DNA of 64,000 nucleotides from Nocardioides guangzhouensis. GTDB lineage: Bacteria; Actinomycetota; Actinomycetes; Propionibacteriales; Nocardioidaceae. The stretch lies in NCBI RefSeq assembly GCF_004519545.1, contig NZ_SDKM01000019.1, forward strand, positions 35,453 through 99,452, in the 5' to 3' direction. The translations under genes were made by a program, and so were the position numbers. A model generated the notes under the pieces. The model ran no database searches and was not told the origin of the DNA. It saw only the letters and a program-made list of their open reading frames with translations. Shown in pieces: positions 14,868 to 23,744 of this stretch (its first letter is position 1; the number at the start of each line of letters is the position of its first letter).

Positions 14868-17459
14868 ATGACCCGCGTGCCGGATCTGAGGAGCAGCTGG
14901 AGGACCTTCCGAGCCTGGCCGTGGGCGGCACGTTGGGCGGTCTACGGCGTGGTCGCCGTGGTCCTGCTGATGGTGGCCTCACTGGTCACCGGCGTGGTGC
15001 TGGTACGACGGTCGTGGCCGGAGACCGCTGGTGAGATCACGGTCCCCGGGCTCGAGGGCCGGGTCGAGGTGGTCCGCGACGAGCACGGCATCCCGCAGAT
15101 CTACGCGGACACCACCGCCGACCTCATGCGCGCCCAGGGCTACGTGCACGCGCAGGACCGCTTCTTCGAGATGGACGTACGCCGCCACGTCACCGCCGGC
15201 CGCACCTCCGAGCTGTTCGGCGAGGACGGGCTGGAGACCGACAAGGTCGTGCGCACGCTCGGCTGGCGCCGGGTCGCCGAGCGCGAGCTGCGGCTGCTGG
15301 CGCCCGAGACACGGGAGGCGCTCGAGGCCTACAGCGCCGGCGTCAACGCCTACCTCGACGGGCGCTCGCTCAGCGAGATCTCCCTGGAGTACACCGTCCT
15401 GGTCGCGGGTGGGCTCGACTACACCCCCGAGGAATGGGGCCCGGTCGACTCGTTGGCCTGGCTCAAGGCGATGGCGTGGGACCTGCGCGGCAACATGGAC
15501 GACGAGATCGGACGGGTGCTGGCCGGGGTCAACCACAGGCCCGACCAGGTCGACGAGCTCTACCCGCCGTACCCCTACGACGAGCACGACCCGATCGTCG
15601 GGCAGGGCGCCGTGGTCGACGGTCGCTACGAGTCGCAGGCAACCGGCCCCGGCACCCGCAACCCGGCCCGGCCGGCGTGGACCGCGGACCAGGTGGCCGC
15701 GCTGGACGACGCGCAGAGCGGCCTGCATGCGGCGCCGGCGCTGTTCGGCCGCGGCTCCGGGCTGGGCAGCAACAGCTGGGTCGTCGACGGCGAGCACTCC
15801 GCGACCGGCAAGCCGCTGCTCGCGAACGACCCGCACCTCGGGACCAGCATGCCCGGCATCTGGTACCAGGTCGGCCTGCACTGCCGCAGCGTCTCGGCGG
15901 CCTGCCCCTACGACGTCTCGGGCTTCAGCTTCTCCGGAGTCCCCGGCGTGGTCATCGGCCACAACCGCGACATCGCCTGGGGGTTCACGAACCTCGGCCC
16001 GGACGTCACCGACCTCTACCTGGAGAAGACCGAGGGCAACCGCTGGCTGTACGACGGGAAGATGCGCCGGCTGAAGGTTCGGCGGGAGACCATCAAGGTC
16101 CGCAACGGTGACGACTTCGACCTGACCATCCGGGAGACGAAGCACGGGCCGCTGATCTCCGACGTGTCCCGCGAGCTCAGCACGGTCGGTGCGAACGCCG
16201 AGGCACCGGAGGGACCGGACCGCGGCAACGGCTTCTCGGTCGCGCTGGAGTGGACCGCCCTGCAGCCCTCGAACACCGCCGACGCCATCCTGGAGCTCGA
16301 CCGGGCGTCCGAATGGGACGAGTTCCGCTCGGCAGCCGCCGACTTCGCGGTGCCGGCCCAGAACCTGGTGTACGCCGACACCGAGGGCCACATCGGCTAC
16401 CAGGCGCCGGGCCGGGTCCCGATCCGCAAGTCGGGCAACGACGGGCTCACCCCGTCGGCGGGCTGGCGGCCGGAGAACGACTGGAGCGGGCAGTACGTCC
16501 CGTTCGACGCGCTGCCGAGCGTGCTCGACCCGGACGAGGGGTTCGTGGTGACCGCGAACCAGGCGGTCGCGGGGCCGTCGTACCCCTATCACCTGACCGA
16601 CGACTGGGACTACGGCTACCGCTCGCAGCGGATCCGGAGCCTGCTGCTCGACGAGGGCGACCTGTCGGTCGACGAGATGGCCGACATCCAGCTCGACGAC
16701 TACAACGCGATGGCGCCGGTGCTGGTGCCCTACCTGCTCGACGTGCAGCTGCCCCGGGGCTACTTCCGCGGCGGTCAGCGGCTGCTCGCCGACTGGGACT
16801 TCCGCCAGCCTGCGGACTCGGCGGCCGCGGCGTACTACAACGCCGTCTGGCGCAACCTGCTGGCGCTGACCTTCCACGACGAGATGCGGGAGTCGCAGTG
16901 GCCGGACGGCGGGAGCCGGTGGTTCGCGGTGCTGACCCGGTTGCTGCGGCAGCCGGCCAACGCGTTCTGGGACGACCGCGACACCGAGACCGTCGAGACC
17001 CGGGACGACATCCTCACGGAGGCGCAGCTCGAGGCGCGCGACGAGATGACCCGGCGGCAGGCCCGGCGCCCGGACGAGTGGGAGTGGGGCCGGCTGCACC
17101 GCATGGACCTGCACAACCAGACGCTGGGGGAGTCCGGCGTCGGCGCGGTCGAGTGGCTGTTCAACCGCGACGACTGGCGGATCGGCGGCGGCGACTCGAT
17201 CGTCAACGCGACCGGCTGGGACGCCGGCGTCGGCTACGGGGTCGTCTGGGCACCGTCGATGCGGATGGTGGTCTCGCTGGGCGACTTCGACGACTCGCGC
17301 TGGATCAACCTCACCGGCGCCAGCGGCCACGCCTTCCACCCGAACTACACCGACCAGACCGAGCTGTACGTCGACGGCCGCACCCTGCCCTGGGTGTCCA
17401 CCCGCGACGCCGTCGACGAGGCCGGCGAGGACACCCTCACCCTGCTCCCCGGCGACTGA
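14868..17459 (+). CDS. Penicillin acylase family N-terminal-nucleophile hydrolase
   Basis: An 863-residue precursor. After a signal anchor (residues about 24-46) comes an alpha-chain region with HGIPQIYADT and GYVHAQDRFFEMD, typical of this family. It is followed by a spacer and a beta chain that begins at Ser301 in GLGSNSWVV; this serine becomes the N-terminal nucleophile after self-cleavage. Further family marks are LLANDPHL and the FTNLGPDVTDLYLE region. Substrates could be acyl-homoserine lactones, beta-lactams or other amides; the sequence does not say. Length is normal, and the protein acts outside the membrane or anchored to it. Confidence 0.9.
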   Translation: MTRVPDLRSSWRTFRAWPWAARWAVYGVVAVVLLMVASLVTGVVLVRRSWPETAGEITVPGLEGRVEVVRDEHGIPQIYADTTADLMRAQGYVHAQDRFFEMDVRRHVTAGRTSELFGEDGLETDKVVRTLGWRRVAERELRLLAPETREALEAYSAGVNAYLDGRSLSEISLEYTVLVAGGLDYTPEEWGPVDSLAWLKAMAWDLRGNMDDEIGRVLAGVNHRPDQVDELYPPYPYDEHDPIVGQGAVVDGRYESQATGPGTRNPARPAWTADQVAALDDAQSGLHAAPALFGRGSGLGSNSWVVDGEHSATGKPLLANDPHLGTSMPGIWYQVGLHCRSVSAACPYDVSGFSFSGVPGVVIGHNRDIAWGFTNLGPDVTDLYLEKTEGNRWLYDGKMRRLKVRRETIKVRNGDDFDLTIRETKHGPLISDVSRELSTVGANAEAPEGPDRGNGFSVALEWTALQPSNTADAILELDRASEWDEFRSAAADFAVPAQNLVYADTEGHIGYQAPGRVPIRKSGNDGLTPSAGWRPENDWSGQYVPFDALPSVLDPDEGFVVTANQAVAGPSYPYHLTDDWDYGYRSQRIRSLLLDEGDLSVDEMADIQLDDYNAMAPVLVPYLLDVQLPRGYFRGGQRLLADWDFRQPADSAAAAYYNAVWRNLLALTFHDEMRESQWPDGGSRWFAVLTRLLRQPANAFWDDRDTETVETRDDILTEAQLEARDEMTRRQARRPDEWEWGRLHRMDLHNQTLGESGVGAVEWLFNRDDWRIGGGDSIVNATGWDAGVGYGVVWAPSMRMVVSLGDFDDSRWINLTGASGHAFHPNYTDQTELYVDGRTLPWVSTRDAVDEAGEDTLTLLPGD

Positions 17460-17543
17460 CGGCGAACTTGACGCGCAGTTCCGACGCTTGTCGGCCGGAA
17501 TTCTGCCTGTCATGTGCAGGATCCCCCGGTCAGCCGGGGATTC

Positions 17544-18140
17544 CTACCCGAACACCCGCACCCCCGACGGCGTGGCAGCCGCGACCACCCGCCGGTCGTG
17601 CTCCTCGTGCGGGACCCCGGGCAGCAGCTCGTCGTCGAAGAGCAGCACGCAGGTGAAGGTGCCGGCGGGGACCCGGGCCAGCGCGCGGTCGTAGCAGCCG
17701 CCGCCCCGGCCGAGCCGGGTGCCGTCGGCGGCGACGGCGAGGCCGGGCACCAGGACCGCGTCGGCGCCGGCCACCGCGTCGACGCCGAGCCGCGGGCCGG
17801 CCGGCTCCAGCAGCCCCATCCGGGCCGGCACCAGGGAGGTCGACCCGCGGTAGACCGCCCAGTCGAGGTCGAGGTCGGGCAGCACCACCGGCACGATCAC
17901 CCGCTTGCCGGCCTCGAGCAGGGCGTCGAGGAGGGCGCCGGTGCCGGGCTCGGTCCCGATCGAGACGTACGCCGCGACCGTGGCCGCCCGGCGTACCTCC
18001 GGCCGGGTCAGCAGGTGGTCGGCGATGGCGCGGGCGAACTCGCCGAGCTCCAGCAACGGCCGCCGGTTGCGGTTGGTGACGAGCTGGTCGCGGAGGGCGG
18101 TCTTGGCGGCGGTCGCACCCGGCGACCCGAGGTCGGACAT
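17544..18140 (-). CDS. 5-formyltetrahydrofolate cyclo-ligase
   Basis: A 198-residue enzyme converting 5-formyl-THF to 5,10-methenyl-THF with ATP. Family features are an N-terminal helix with basic residues (RDQLVTNRNRR), VAAYVSIGTEPGTG, VLVPGLAVAADGTRLG and the glycine-rich GRGGGCYDRAL near residue 150. It is complete and divergent from the UDPGP-family gene. Two small hairpins (17481-17494, 17524-17539) between it and the convergent acylase may terminate both. Confidence 0.92.
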   Translation of the reverse strand: MSDLGSPGATAAKTALRDQLVTNRNRRPLLELGEFARAIADHLLTRPEVRRAATVAAYVSIGTEPGTGALLDALLEAGKRVIVPVVLPDLDLDWAVYRGSTSLVPARMGLLEPAGPRLGVDAVAGADAVLVPGLAVAADGTRLGRGGGCYDRALARVPAGTFTCVLLFDDELLPGVPHEEHDRRVVAAATPSGVRVFG

Positions 18141-18238
18141 GTCGCAACACTAGGACCAACCCGGGGACGTGGGCCCGGGCCGGGGCCGACCCGTGACGCC
18201 CGTTCGGTTTGGGACGCGAACGGCCCTACGATCGAGGT

Positions 18239-19624
18239 ATGGGCAGTGATGCGTTGAACCGGGCGCGGGACAAGATGGTGCAGGCGGGTGTCGACCCCGT
18301 CGCCATCGACGTCTTCGCCCACTACTTCCGGCTCCTCGAGCACGGCGAGACCGGGATGATCCCCGAGTCCGCCATCGACCCGCACGACATGGAGTCCCTC
18401 GACGACGTCGAGGTCTCCGACGACGTCGCCGCCGACGCCATCGCGAGCACCGTGGTGATCAAGCTGAACGGTGGCCTCGGCACGTCGATGGGCATGGACC
18501 GCGCGAAGTCGCTGCTCTGCGTGCGCCGCGGCCTGTCCTTCCTCGACATCATCGCCCGCCAGGTGCTCTTCCTCCGCGAGAAGTACGACGTGCGCCTGCC
18601 GCTGCTGTTCATGAACAGCTTCCGCACCTCCGCCGACACCATGGCCGCGCTGGCCCGCTACGACCAGCTGCCGGTCGACGGGCTGCCGCTGGAGTTCCTG
18701 CAGAACAAGGAGCCCAAGCTCCTGGCCAAGGACCTCTCGCCGGCGACCTGGTCGAGGAACCCCGACCTCGAGTGGTGCCCGCCCGGCCACGGCGACATCT
18801 ACACCGCGCTGCTGGGCACCGGCCTGCTCGACCAGATGATCGCCGCCGGCTACCGCTACGCCTTCGTCTCCAACTCCGACAACCTCGGCGCGGTGCCCGA
18901 CGCCCGGGTGGCCGGCTGGTTCGCCTCGACCGGCGCGCCGTTCGCGATCGAGGCCACCCGCCGTACCCCCTCGGACAAGAAGGGCGGCCACTTCGCCCGC
19001 CGCAAGTCCGACGGCCGGATCATCCTGCGCGAGACGGCGCAGACCCCGGAGTCCGACCGCAAGGCGCTGGCCGACGTCGACCGCCACCGCTACACCAGCA
19101 CCAACAACCTGTGGTTCGACCTGGCCACGATGCGCGAGACGCTGCGGGCCCGCCAGGGCGTGCTCGGGCTGCCCCTGATCCGCAACACCAAGCACCTCGA
19201 CCCGAGCGACCCGACGACCCCGGAGGTGATCCAGATCGAGACCGCCATGGGCGCCGCGATCGAGGTCTTCGAGGACGCGCGGACCATCGCCGTCGGTCGG
19301 GACCGGTTCGTGCCGGTGAAGACCACCGACGACCTGCTGGTGCTGCGCTCCGACATCTACGACCTGGGCGCGGACTTCGTGCTCGACATGGACGGAGGGA
19401 CGTTGCCGTACGTCGCGCTGGACCCGGAGTTCTACAAGTTCGTCGACGACTTCGACAAGCGGTTCCCCGAGGGCGCACCGTCTCTGCGCCACGCGACCCG
19501 GTTCACGGTCACCGGTGACTGGACGTTCGGCCGCGGGGTGAGCGTCGAGGGCGACGTCGAGCTCGACCGGCCGAGGTCGGCGCAGCGGGTGGCCGCGGGG
19601 ACGGTGCTCGGTGCCGATGCCTGA
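18239..19624 (+). CDS. UTP-glucose-1-phosphate uridylyltransferase (UDPGP family)
   Basis: A 461-residue nucleotidyltransferase of the long, eukaryote-like UDPGP family rather than the roughly 300-residue bacterial GalU type. The uridine-binding signature is VVIKLNGGLGTSMGMDRAKS. Also visible are FLQNKEPKLL, WCPPGHGDIYTALLGTG and FVSNSDNLGAV, all characteristic. It makes UDP-glucose for cell-wall and polysaccharide synthesis. The start is ATG 18239 behind GAGGT. The stop overlaps the moeA start, so the two are coupled. Confidence 0.9.
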   Translation: MGSDALNRARDKMVQAGVDPVAIDVFAHYFRLLEHGETGMIPESAIDPHDMESLDDVEVSDDVAADAIASTVVIKLNGGLGTSMGMDRAKSLLCVRRGLSFLDIIARQVLFLREKYDVRLPLLFMNSFRTSADTMAALARYDQLPVDGLPLEFLQNKEPKLLAKDLSPATWSRNPDLEWCPPGHGDIYTALLGTGLLDQMIAAGYRYAFVSNSDNLGAVPDARVAGWFASTGAPFAIEATRRTPSDKKGGHFARRKSDGRIILRETAQTPESDRKALADVDRHRYTSTNNLWFDLATMRETLRARQGVLGLPLIRNTKHLDPSDPTTPEVIQIETAMGAAIEVFEDARTIAVGRDRFVPVKTTDDLLVLRSDIYDLGADFVLDMDGGTLPYVALDPEFYKFVDDFDKRFPEGAPSLRHATRFTVTGDWTFGRGVSVEGDVELDRPRSAQRVAAGTVLGADA

Positions 19625-20846
19625 GCAGACGACCGCCCCGCTCCCGGTCGCCGAGCACGTCGCGCGCATCCTCGATGCGGTCGAGCCGCTGCCGGTCTTC
19701 GACCAGCCGCTCCTCGAGGCGCTCGACCTGCCCGCCGCCGAGGACGTGACCGCACCGATGGCGCTGCCGTCGTTCGACAACTCCGCGATGGACGGCTACG
19801 CCGTGGTGTTCAAGGACGTCGCCGACGCCCGCGAGGACCGCCCCGTGCACCTGCCGGTGGTCGGCGAGATCGGCGCCGGGCAGGCCAGCATGCTGGCGAT
19901 GTCGCCGGGGACGGCGGTGAAGATCATGACCGGCGCCCCGGTGCCGCAGGGGTGCGACGCCGTCGTGCCCTACGAGTGGACCGACCGCGGTGTCGCGCAC
20001 GTCCAGATCGGCAAGGCGCCGACCGAGGGCCAGCACATCCGCCGGGCGGGCGAGGACGTCCGCGTCGGCGACGTGCTGGTCTCCGAGGGCACCGTCCTCG
20101 GCCCGCGGCACATCGGTCTGCTCGCGGCATCCGGTCGCCCGACGGTGCGGGCCCGCCCGCGGCCGCGCGTGGTGGTGATGTCGACCGGGTCGGAGCTGCG
20201 CGAACCCGGCATGGCGCTCGGCCACGACTCGATCTACGACGCGAACTCCTACATGCTCGCCGCCGCGGTCCGCGCCGCGGGTGGCATCCCCTACCGCGTC
20301 GGCGCCGTGCCGGACGACGTCCGCGGGTTCACCGAGGCGCTCACCGACCAGCTGGTGCGCGCCGACATCGTGGTCACCAGCGGCGGCGTCAGCCAGGGCG
20401 ACTACGACGTGGTGAAGGAGGCCCTCTCCGGGCTCGGCACGGTCTGGTTCGGCGACGTCGCGATGCAGCCGGGCAAGCCGCAGGGCTTCGGCGTGGTGGG
20501 TGACGAGGAGACGCTGATCTTCACGCTGCCGGGCAACCCGGTGTCGTCGTACGTCTCGTTCCAGGCGTTCGTGCTGCCCGCGCTGCGCAAGCTCCAGGGC
20601 CGCCGCCCCTACGAGCGCCCCTCGCGCACCGCCCGGATCACCCACGGACTGCGCTCGATCCCCGGCCGCCAGCAGATGGTGCGCGGCCAGTACGACGCCT
20701 CGGTGGTCACCCCGGTCGGCGGCCACGGCTCGCACCTCATCGGCGACCTGGCAGACGCCAACTGCCTGGTGGTCGTGCCGGCGGAGACCGAGTCCCTCGC
20801 CCCCGGTGACACCGTGCAGGTGCTGCTCCTCGACCAGGAGTTCTGA
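19617..20846 (+). CDS. moeA: Molybdopterin molybdotransferase MoeA
   Basis: A 409-residue enzyme that inserts molybdate into adenylated molybdopterin. Family motifs are FDNSAMDGYAV near the N-terminus, KIMTGAPVPQGCDAVV, VVVMSTGSELREPG, TSGGVSQGDYD and TLPGNPVSSYVSFQAFV. Start ATG 19617 (a GTG six bases earlier is also in frame) overlaps the upstream stop. It leads a molybdenum-cofactor run with moaC and mog, all overlapping or nearly so. Confidence 0.95.
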   Translation: MPEQTTAPLPVAEHVARILDAVEPLPVFDQPLLEALDLPAAEDVTAPMALPSFDNSAMDGYAVVFKDVADAREDRPVHLPVVGEIGAGQASMLAMSPGTAVKIMTGAPVPQGCDAVVPYEWTDRGVAHVQIGKAPTEGQHIRRAGEDVRVGDVLVSEGTVLGPRHIGLLAASGRPTVRARPRPRVVVMSTGSELREPGMALGHDSIYDANSYMLAAAVRAAGGIPYRVGAVPDDVRGFTEALTDQLVRADIVVTSGGVSQGDYDVVKEALSGLGTVWFGDVAMQPGKPQGFGVVGDEETLIFTLPGNPVSSYVSFQAFVLPALRKLQGRRPYERPSRTARITHGLRSIPGRQQMVRGQYDASVVTPVGGHGSHLIGDLADANCLVVVPAETESLAPGDTVQVLLLDQEF

Positions 20847-20847
20847 G

Positions 20848-21348
20848 GTGGCCGACCCGCAGGCGGACCGCCTCACCCACGTCGACGAGGCGGGCGCCGC
20901 GCGCATGGTCGACGTGTCCGGCAAGGCGGTGACCGCCCGCGCAGCGACCGCCACGGGCCGGGTGCTGGTCAGCCCGCAGGTGGTCGCGCTGCTGCGTGGC
21001 GAGGGCGTGCCCAAGGGCGATGCGCTCGCGGTGGCCCGGATCGCGGGGATCATGGGTGCCAAGCAGACGCCGGCACTGGTCCCGCTCTGCCACCCGCTCG
21101 CGATCTCCGGCGTCACCGTCGACCTGGCGGTCGCCGACGACGCGGTCGAGATCAGCGCGACCGTGCGCACCTCCGACCGGACCGGCGTCGAGATGGAGGC
21201 CCTGACCGCGGTCTCGGTGGCCGCCCTCACCGTGGTCGACATGGTCAAGGCCGTCGACAAGGCCGCCACCATCACCGACGTGCGCGTGGAGGCGAAGACC
21301 GGCGGCAAGTCCGGCGACTGGACCCGCCCCGACCGGGACCCGTCATGA
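20848..21348 (+). CDS. moaC: Cyclic pyranopterin monophosphate synthase MoaC
   Basis: A 166-residue MoaC: LTHVDEAGAARMVDVSGK at the start, then KQTPALVPLCHPL, the active-site region, and GVEMEALTAVSVAALTVVDM followed by the conserved lysines of VKAVDKAA. It acts after MoaA in molybdopterin synthesis. The GTG start lies one base after the moeA stop, and the end overlaps the next gene by four bases. Confidence 0.95.
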   Translation: MADPQADRLTHVDEAGAARMVDVSGKAVTARAATATGRVLVSPQVVALLRGEGVPKGDALAVARIAGIMGAKQTPALVPLCHPLAISGVTVDLAVADDAVEISATVRTSDRTGVEMEALTAVSVAALTVVDMVKAVDKAATITDVRVEAKTGGKSGDWTRPDRDPS

Positions 21349-21815
21349 GGGCCGTCGTGGTCGTCGCGTCCAACCGCGCGGCCGCCGGCGTCTACGACGA
21401 CACCACCGGCCCCCTGATCGTGGACGCCTTGCAGGGCTGGGGGTTCGACACCGAGGGACCGCTGGTGGTGCCCGACGGGGAGCCGGTCGGTGACGCGATC
21501 CGGCAGGCCGTGGCCGGCGGCGCCCGGGTGGTGCTCACGACCGGCGGCACCGGGCTCACCCCCACCGACCGCACCCCCGAGGTGACCCGGCCGCTGCTCG
21601 ACCGCGAGGTGCCCGGCATCGCCGAGGCGATCCGTGCGTACGGCGCCGCGAAGGGCGTCGCCACCGCCGCGCTGTCGCGGGGGCTCGCCGGGGTCGCGGG
21701 CGACTGCGTCGTGGTGAACCTGCCCGGGTCGCGCGGCGGCGTGAAGGACGGGCTGGCCGTCCTCGAACCCCTGCTCCGGCATGCCGCGGAGCAGGTGGTC
21801 GGGAGCGACCATTGA
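21345..21815 (+). CDS. mog: Molybdopterin adenylyltransferase (MogA/MoaB type)
   Basis: A 156-residue protein with the MoCF-biosynthesis fold: MRAVVVVASNRAAAGVYDDT, VVLTTGGTGLTPTDRTPE (the TGGTG substrate loop), and VVNLPGSRGGVKDGL. It adenylates molybdopterin before MoeA inserts molybdenum. It overlaps moaC (ATGA) and the following acetyltransferase gene, completing the cofactor segment. Confidence 0.92.
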   Translation: MRAVVVVASNRAAAGVYDDTTGPLIVDALQGWGFDTEGPLVVPDGEPVGDAIRQAVAGGARVVLTTGGTGLTPTDRTPEVTRPLLDREVPGIAEAIRAYGAAKGVATAALSRGLAGVAGDCVVVNLPGSRGGVKDGLAVLEPLLRHAAEQVVGSDH

Positions 21816-22414
21816 CTCCCGCCTGGCCGGTGGTGCTCCGGCGGGGCGGGGTGGTCCTCCGTCCGCTGGAGCTCTCGGACGGGAAGGCCTGGCGTGAGGT
21901 GCGTGCCCGCAACGCGGCCTGGCTGAAGCCGTGGGACGCCACCGTCCCGCCGGGTACCGGCGGCCGCCCCGCGACGTACCGCTCGCTGGTGCGCAAGCTC
22001 TCCCGCCTGGCCCGCGAGGACCAGGCGATGCCGTTCGCGGTGGAGGTGGACGGCGCGTTCGTCGGCCAGGTGACCGTCAACAACATCGTGCGCGGTTCGG
22101 CGCAGTTCGCCTCCATCGGCTACTGGCTCGACCAGCAGGTGGCCGGCCGCGGGATCATGCCGCTGGCGGTCGCGATGGCGATCGACCACTGCTTCACCAC
22201 GGCCGGACTGCACCGGGTCGAGGTCTGCATCCGCCCGGAGAACACCAACTCCCTGCGCGTGGTGGAGAAGCTCGACATCCACGAGGTCGGCTACGCTCCC
22301 CGTTTCCTGCACATCGACGGCGCCTGGCGCGACCACCGGATCTTCGCGATCACCGCCGAGGACTGCCCGGAGGGACTGGTCGCACGACTCGAATCCCACC
22401 AGTCACAGGAGTAG
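21812..22414 (+). CDS. GNAT acetyltransferase, RimJ/RimL-like
   Basis: A 200-residue acetyltransferase. It starts at TTG 21812 within the overlap with mog. It has the RimJ-like pattern: VVLRPLELSDGKAWREVRARN, then WLDQQVAGRGIMPLAVAMAI, the acetyl-CoA loop in a Q/RxxGxG-like form, and LHRVEVCIRPENTNSLRVVE. Such enzymes acetylate N-terminal alanines of ribosomal proteins; the target here is not knowable. Confidence 0.85.
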   Translation: MTPAWPVVLRRGGVVLRPLELSDGKAWREVRARNAAWLKPWDATVPPGTGGRPATYRSLVRKLSRLAREDQAMPFAVEVDGAFVGQVTVNNIVRGSAQFASIGYWLDQQVAGRGIMPLAVAMAIDHCFTTAGLHRVEVCIRPENTNSLRVVEKLDIHEVGYAPRFLHIDGAWRDHRIFAITAEDCPEGLVARLESHQSQE

Positions 22415-22475
22415 TTCTGCGACACACCTATGGACATGCGCCTCATGTTGCGCTAGTGCTCCTAACCTCAGGTGC

Positions 22476-23306
22476 GTGGACCTGTCCGGAATGATCTTCG
22501 TCGCCCTCGCCGTCGCCTGGGCCGTGTACCTGATCCCCAAGGCCCTGCGTCACCACGACGAGGTGGCCCGCAGCAGGTCGGTGGACCGGTTCTCCAACAC
22601 CATGCGTGTCCTGGCCCGCCGCGAGCCCGTCAACAAGCGCGACGTCCGGCTGGTCGTCACGCCCGGACGTGCCGCGGCCGCCGCCGAGGTCACCGTCAAG
22701 CCGTCCGCAGCCGCGCCCACCCCTGCGCAGCTGCGAGCTCGTCGCGAGGCCGCGAAGCGGGCCACGAAGCGCCGCCGCCGGGTGCTCGGCCTGCTCCTCC
22801 TCGCCAACGTCGTCGTCTCCACCCTCGCCGCCCTCGAGGTCGTCGCCTGGGTGTGGGAGGCGATCCCGGCGGGGCTCGTCGTGGTCTGGCTGGTCCTGTG
22901 CCGGGTGATGGTGAAGTCCGAGCGCCGCGGGCTCGCGCCGGTCTCCGCCGTCGCGACCGCTGACGCCCCCGTCGACGCGCCCGTCGACGAGGAGGTCCCC
23001 GCCGAGTACGCCGTCGAGCGCAACCGCCAGGGCTTCGACGAGGTAGCCGCCTCCGCCGAGACCGCCACCATGCCCGCGGTCGCCGACGGCACCCTGTGGG
23101 ACCCGCTTCCGGTCACCCTCCCGACGTACGTCACGAAGCCCGCGGCAGCCCGCCGTACCGTCCGCACGATCGAGCTCGGCGAGCCCGGCGCGTGGACCTC
23201 CGGACGCACCGAGGAGAGCGCCGCGATGGCCCGCGAGGCCGACGCCGCCGCGGCCTCGGCGCGCGACGTCGGCGATGAGCCGGAGCGCCGCGCGGTCGGC
23301 TCCTGA
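22476..23306 (+). CDS. sepX: SepX/GlpR-type divisome membrane protein
   Basis: A 276-residue protein. An N-terminal helix (MIFVALAVAWAVYLIPKAL) is followed by a cytoplasmic segment with RSVDRFSNTMRVLARREP, two further helices (LLLLANVVVSTLAALEVVAWVW and AGLVVVWLVLCRVMV), and a long acidic/disordered tail that includes LWDPLPVTLPTYVTKPAA. This order and the tail motif match actinobacterial SepX/GlpR, which interact with FtsZ-associated division proteins. Start GTG 22476. Confidence 0.8.
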   Translation: MDLSGMIFVALAVAWAVYLIPKALRHHDEVARSRSVDRFSNTMRVLARREPVNKRDVRLVVTPGRAAAAAEVTVKPSAAAPTPAQLRARREAAKRATKRRRRVLGLLLLANVVVSTLAALEVVAWVWEAIPAGLVVVWLVLCRVMVKSERRGLAPVSAVATADAPVDAPVDEEVPAEYAVERNRQGFDEVAASAETATMPAVADGTLWDPLPVTLPTYVTKPAAARRTVRTIELGEPGAWTSGRTEESAAMAREADAAAASARDVGDEPERRAVGS

Positions 23307-23378
23307 CCGCACCGCCCTCCCGATTCGGAGGGCACCGGCACCGGTGGTATCTTTTCCACTCGCGTCGTACGACGCACT

Positions 23379-23507
<129 letters not shown>

Positions 23508-23550
23508 CAGGTCGTTGTTGGTGCTGGTCCGGGCGGACGTCCAAGGGGCT

Positions 23551-23577
23551 GGTCGTTCTCCACCCTCGGGAACTGGG
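23551..23577 (+). repeat. Imperfect direct repeat, left copy
   Basis: GGTCGTTCTC followed by CACCCTCGGGAACTGGG. The same two blocks occur at 26160-26191, separated there by five extra bases, with 25 of 27 positions identical. The two copies flank the MprF-like gene on both sides. Origin unknown. Confidence 0.4.
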
Positions 23578-23744
23578 AATCCAATCACGCAAGGCGTGGC
23601 AAGACCGATGAAGACCCGCGCCCCGCCCAACCTGGCGGTCGCCGCAGTGCTCACGAGCGCGATCCGATGAGTTGCCGGTCCCGTCAAGGGCGAGTTGCAT
23701 GTGAGGCACGCACCCGTTCGAGCGCCGCTGGGAGGGGCAGACCC